From the NCBI GenBank assembly GCA_020532515.1, contig JAJBAY010000003.1, positions 1-64,000 on the forward strand: a DNA stretch of 64,000 nucleotides. Direction: 5' to 3'. The notes under the pieces are model-generated. The model was not told the origin of the DNA. It did not search any database and saw only the letters and a program-made list of their open reading frames with translations. The stretch is from Candidatus Cloacimonadota bacterium. Lineage in GTDB: Bacteria > Cloacimonadota > Cloacimonadia > Cloacimonadales > Cloacimonadaceae. Within the stretch, counting starts at the first letter, position 1. Each line of letters opens with the position of its first letter. The position numbers and the translations under genes were made by a program. This document shows, one piece after another, positions 61,443 to 64,000 of this stretch.

Positions 61443-62114
61443 TTAAGCAGGAATCAGTATCCCATTGACAAGTTCAAAAACTTGGTCTGCGGCTTGGGCA
61501 GCTTCGACGTCGTGAGTAACGATCACAAAAGTCTGCTTGAATTCACCTTTGTTCAAACTCAAAATCAAATCCCATACCTCTTTGCTGTGAGTAGGATCAA
61601 GATTTCCTGTAGGTTCATCTGCCAAGACCAGCTTGGGACTATTAGCCAGGGCCCGAGCCAGGCTCACGCGTTGCTGCTCTCCGCCAGAAAGTTGATTGGG
61701 GTAGCGCCTCAGACGCTCGGACAAGCCTAAGATGCTGAGCAGTTCTTGCGCTCTGGCCATGGCCTTAGCTTCGCTATGACCTGCGATCAAGAGGGGTAGC
61801 GCCACATTTTCAGTGGAGGTCAAATCTTCTATAAGATAGTGAAACTGGAATACAAAGCCCAAATCCCGGTTGCGAATCATTGGTGCCTCAGGACTTTTAG
61901 CCTCGATCGCCTTGCCACCCATTATTAGTTCACCAGAGTCCGGTGCATCAAGCAGGCCCATGATATGAAGCATCGTGCTTTTGCCACTGCCGGATTTTCC
62001 GGTGATGCAGATCAAATCTCCAGCTGCCACATCCAGACAGGCATCGGTGAGAACCTCGATGGTCTGATCACTATCTATATATGTCTTTTTCAAATGTTTT
62101 GCACTCAATATCAT
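61443..62114 (-). CDS. lolD: LolD-like ABC transporter ATP-binding protein
   Basis: ATPase that drives release of outer-membrane lipoproteins from the inner membrane with LolC/E. The 223 residues carry Walker [21 protein letters not shown], the Q-loop region [20 protein letters not shown] (the LolD/MacB style), the signature [20 protein letters not shown], Walker [14 protein letters not shown], and the H-loop IVTHDVEAA. MacB-type ATPases share these motifs, but the separate LolC/E-like permease and the outer-membrane context favour LolD. Ten bases separate it from the permease gene. Confidence 0.94.
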   Translation of the reverse strand: MILSAKHLKKTYIDSDQTIEVLTDACLDVAAGDLICITGKSGSGKSTMLHIMGLLDAPDSGELIMGGKAIEAKSPEAPMIRNRDLGFVFQFHYLIEDLTSTENVALPLLIAGHSEAKAMARAQELLSILGLSERLRRYPNQLSGGEQQRVSLARALANSPKLVLADEPTGNLDPTHSKEVWDLILSLNKGEFKQTFVIVTHDVEAAQAADQVFELVNGILIPA

Positions 62115-62124
62115 AATATGTCCT

Positions 62125-63339
62125 TTAATGCTTGTTCCTGATAACGTCTATAATCTGCATTTTCTCTATCTGCTTCAAGGGAAACATCACGCACAAAAAG
62201 ATCAAAAAGCTGGCGACAAGAAATACTACCAAAAGATTCGGAAATGTGATCCTCGCTCCCAGAGTATCAATGAAATATACGTCTCCCTTGAGATGGTAAA
62301 AAGTCTGTTTTTCGACAAACCAGGATAGCAAGGCCCCAAAGACCTGACCAATCAGAACTGCCATAATGGCAACAACCCCAACCCGAAGCGCAAAAAGGCG
62401 CTTGATCGAACGGGGACTGGCGCCCAAGGTTTTCAGCACTGCGATCTCTGATCTTTTTTCGATAATGATAGTGCTCACAGCGGAGATCACATTGATGCCA
62501 GCAATAAGCACCAGAAAGCTGAAAACGATGAATATCAGCCACTTCTCCATGGCTACCAGACGCAGCAAGCTTTCGGCATAAAGGTTCCAGGGAATGGCGA
62601 TGAATTCATGGCCCAGAATGTCGCTGTATTCACTTGCGAAAATACCGGCTTTATCGGCATCCTTGATCCTCAGCTCAAGCTTGCTATACCCCTGGGGCAA
62701 AAGTAGCAAAGCTCGGGCATCGCTTAAAGTGGAGATCACCAGGCTACGATCACTTTCATAATACCCAGAGCGGTAGATTGCGGCAATCTTATATCTATGT
62801 TGGGCAGTTTGAATACCCAGAGGAGTGATGCGGTCAAAGCGGGGGTAATTTAGCTCAATGCTGTCTCCGATGCTCAGCCCCAGCTCTTCAGCCAAGTAGT
62901 GACCTACGATCACTTCACCACTTTGCAGCTTGCCCTCTCCCCCACTTATATATTTCTGGTAGGGGAATTCCCGATCAAAATCATAAGCCCGAAGACTGAT
63001 AGCCCGGATCTTGTCTCCCTTTTGCCCCAGCAGAGGATGTTCCAGACTGGGAATGGCTGAAATAATCTCTGTCTTCTGGGAAAGCTGATTTATGATGGTT
63101 TCAGTATCCTGTTCTGAGATTAAGTCTCCGTAAGAAGATTGGATACCAATGTGGGCAAAACTATCCAGCAGCAGGCTTTTAAGATTTGATTCATAGCCCT
63201 GAAAAAGATTGAGGCCAGCCGAAAGAATCCCTACTGAGAGAATGATACCCAACACCATAAATACAAAAGCAAAGCGAAACAGATTCCGTTTTGGTGTTTT
63301 GAGATATCTTTTAACAAAGAAAAGCTCAAGCTTATCCAT
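62125..63339 (-). CDS. LolC/LolE-family lipoprotein-releasing permease
   Basis: A 404-residue inner-membrane permease with the four-helix LolC/E (FtsX/MacB) layout: helix 1 at about 22-45 (FAFVFMVLGIILSVGILSAG), a large periplasmic domain at about 46-270, and three helices at the C-terminus. Typical motifs: LELFFVKRYLKTPKRN at the N-terminus, VGHYLAEELGLSIGDSIELN in the periplasmic domain, SAVSTIIIEKRSEIAVLKTL and GASPRSIKRLFALRVGVVAI at the coupling loop. Only one LolC/E-type gene is present, so the complex is probably a homodimer as in organisms with LolF. It overlaps the glycosyltransferase stop by eight bases. Confidence 0.93.
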   Translation of the reverse strand: MDKLELFFVKRYLKTPKRNLFRFAFVFMVLGIILSVGILSAGLNLFQGYESNLKSLLLDSFAHIGIQSSYGDLISEQDTETIINQLSQKTEIISAIPSLEHPLLGQKGDKIRAISLRAYDFDREFPYQKYISGGEGKLQSGEVIVGHYLAEELGLSIGDSIELNYPRFDRITPLGIQTAQHRYKIAAIYRSGYYESDRSLVISTLSDARALLLLPQGYSKLELRIKDADKAGIFASEYSDILGHEFIAIPWNLYAESLLRLVAMEKWLIFIVFSFLVLIAGINVISAVSTIIIEKRSEIAVLKTLGASPRSIKRLFALRVGVVAIMAVLIGQVFGALLSWFVEKQTFYHLKGDVYFIDTLGARITFPNLLVVFLVASFLIFLCVMFPLKQIEKMQIIDVIRNKH

Positions 63340-64000
63340 CAGTATCCTTGGGTGGAATATTGAGGGTCGTTTCGATAGATAGTTGCAATTTATCAGCAGG
63401 CCCTATCCTGTTTATAATCAGCTCTGAGATCAAACCCAGTGAGACGAATTGCAAGCCTCCCAAGATCAGCAGCATACCCAAAAAGAGTAAGGGACGATTT
63501 GATAATGGTATCCCATAAAATATCTTCAATACCGCCAGATACAGCGTGATAATGCTGCCCAGGACGGTAGAGACAAGGCCAATGCGACCAAAGAGATACA
63601 GTGGGCTCTTGACATATTGAGTTACCATCTTTACGGTCAGCAGATCAAAGAAACCTCTGAGATAGCGCTCCATTCCGTATTTGCTCTTGCCAAATTGCCG
63701 GGCTCTGTGTGCTACCGCAATCTCCCCCACTTTAAAGCCCAACGCATGAGCCAAAGCCGGAATATAGCGGTGCATTTCACCATAGAGACTCAGTTCTTTC
63801 ACCAATTCTTTCCGGTAAGCCTTGAAGCCGCAATTGTAATCCTTGAGCTTGAGGTGAAAGGTGTGTGCGGTTACGCTATTAAAGAGCTTGGAAGGGATCC
63901 TTTTATGCAGAGGATCACGGCGCTTTTTCTTCCATCCGGAAACCAGATCATAGCCCTCCTCCAGCTTGGTCAAAAAAGCCGGAATTTCCACTGGATCATC
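63332..64000 (-). CDS. Glycosyltransferase family 2, polyprenol-phosphate type (5' end outside the window)
   Basis: The C-terminal 222 residues of a GT2 enzyme; the frame runs off the right edge at DDPVEIP, so the N-terminal donor domain is missing from view. The DDPVEIPAFLTKLEEGYDLV segment at the edge, then GWKKKRRDPLHKRIPSKLFN and NCGFKAYRKELV, is the pattern of dolichyl- or undecaprenyl-phosphate sugar transferases (DPM1/ArnC/GtrB type). Two helices follow near the C-terminus (SPLYLFGRIGLVSTVLGSII, LLFLGMLLILGGLQFVSLGL), as in GtrB. It probably charges a lipid carrier with a sugar. Co-transcribed with lolC/E by an eight-base overlap. Confidence 0.92.
   Translation of the reverse strand, partial: DDPVEIPAFLTKLEEGYDLVSGWKKKRRDPLHKRIPSKLFNSVTAHTFHLKLKDYNCGFKAYRKELVKELSLYGEMHRYIPALAHALGFKVGEIAVAHRARQFGKSKYGMERYLRGFFDLLTVKMVTQYVKSPLYLFGRIGLVSTVLGSIITLYLAVLKIFYGIPLSNRPLLFLGMLLILGGLQFVSLGLISELIINRIGPADKLQLSIETTLNIPPKDTDG

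Overview
The window reads as a chromosome segment of a Gram-negative (diderm) bacterium of the FCB group. My best guess is the candidate phylum Cloacimonadota (Cloacimonetes). Support: lipid A and outer-membrane machinery (LpxB, MCE/Mla transport, LolCD, TamB, an Omp85-like protein), two secreted proteins ending in the YPNPFNP...GVYF type of sorting tail, amino-acid catabolism genes (urocanase, cysteine desulfidase) and CIRCE-type heat-shock control. The phylum is an inference from protein style. No rRNA, tRNA, CRISPR array, transposase or prophage gene was seen.

Layout. 0.4-11.9 kb, minus strand: one long tight run, cyuA - hutU - UDP-sugar pyrophosphorylase - MCE protein - PqiC-like lipoprotein fused to a probable beta-barrel - mlaE (with a STAS domain) - mlaF - folA - glycosyltransferase. 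12.2-20.6 kb, minus: surface-polysaccharide genes (secreted sorting-tail protein, EamA transporter, flippase, double glycosyltransferase, second glycosyltransferase, sugar oxidoreductase). 20.7-23.3 kb, minus: prfB-uppS-cdsA. 23.6-24.9 kb, plus: three small envelope or stress genes. 25.2-27.5 kb, minus: COG2426 membrane protein-lpxB-DUF374 acyltransferase. 27.7-31.6 kb, plus: a 1298-residue secreted protein. 31.7-39.5 kb, minus: pilin-like protein, Omp85-like protein, a type IIIK-looking phosphoglycerate dehydrogenase, phosphofructokinase, an MFS protein and groEL behind a CIRCE element. 39.9-41.3 kb, plus: L,D-transpeptidase, a small membrane protein, a DsrE protein.

41.6-51.3 kb, plus: the most intriguing block. 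A 1087-residue TerB-like/FHA-like/ABC/permease fusion is followed by a lipoprotein and four coupled membrane proteins of unknown function, then an acyl-ACP-synthetase-like ligase and a RhaD-like aldolase. I see an uncharacterised inner-membrane complex here. 51.4-57.1 kb, plus: htpG with a CIRCE-like site, then a duplicated CPBP protease-like gene broken by an in-frame TAA. 57.3-64.0 kb, minus: glycosyltransferase 2 (cut by the window edge)-lolC/E-lolD-tamB.

Between operons lie two families of long palindromes: one at 173-237 and 57175-57233, the other at 12059, 25094 and 41351. Many operons are preceded by an exact TTGACA -35-like hexamer.
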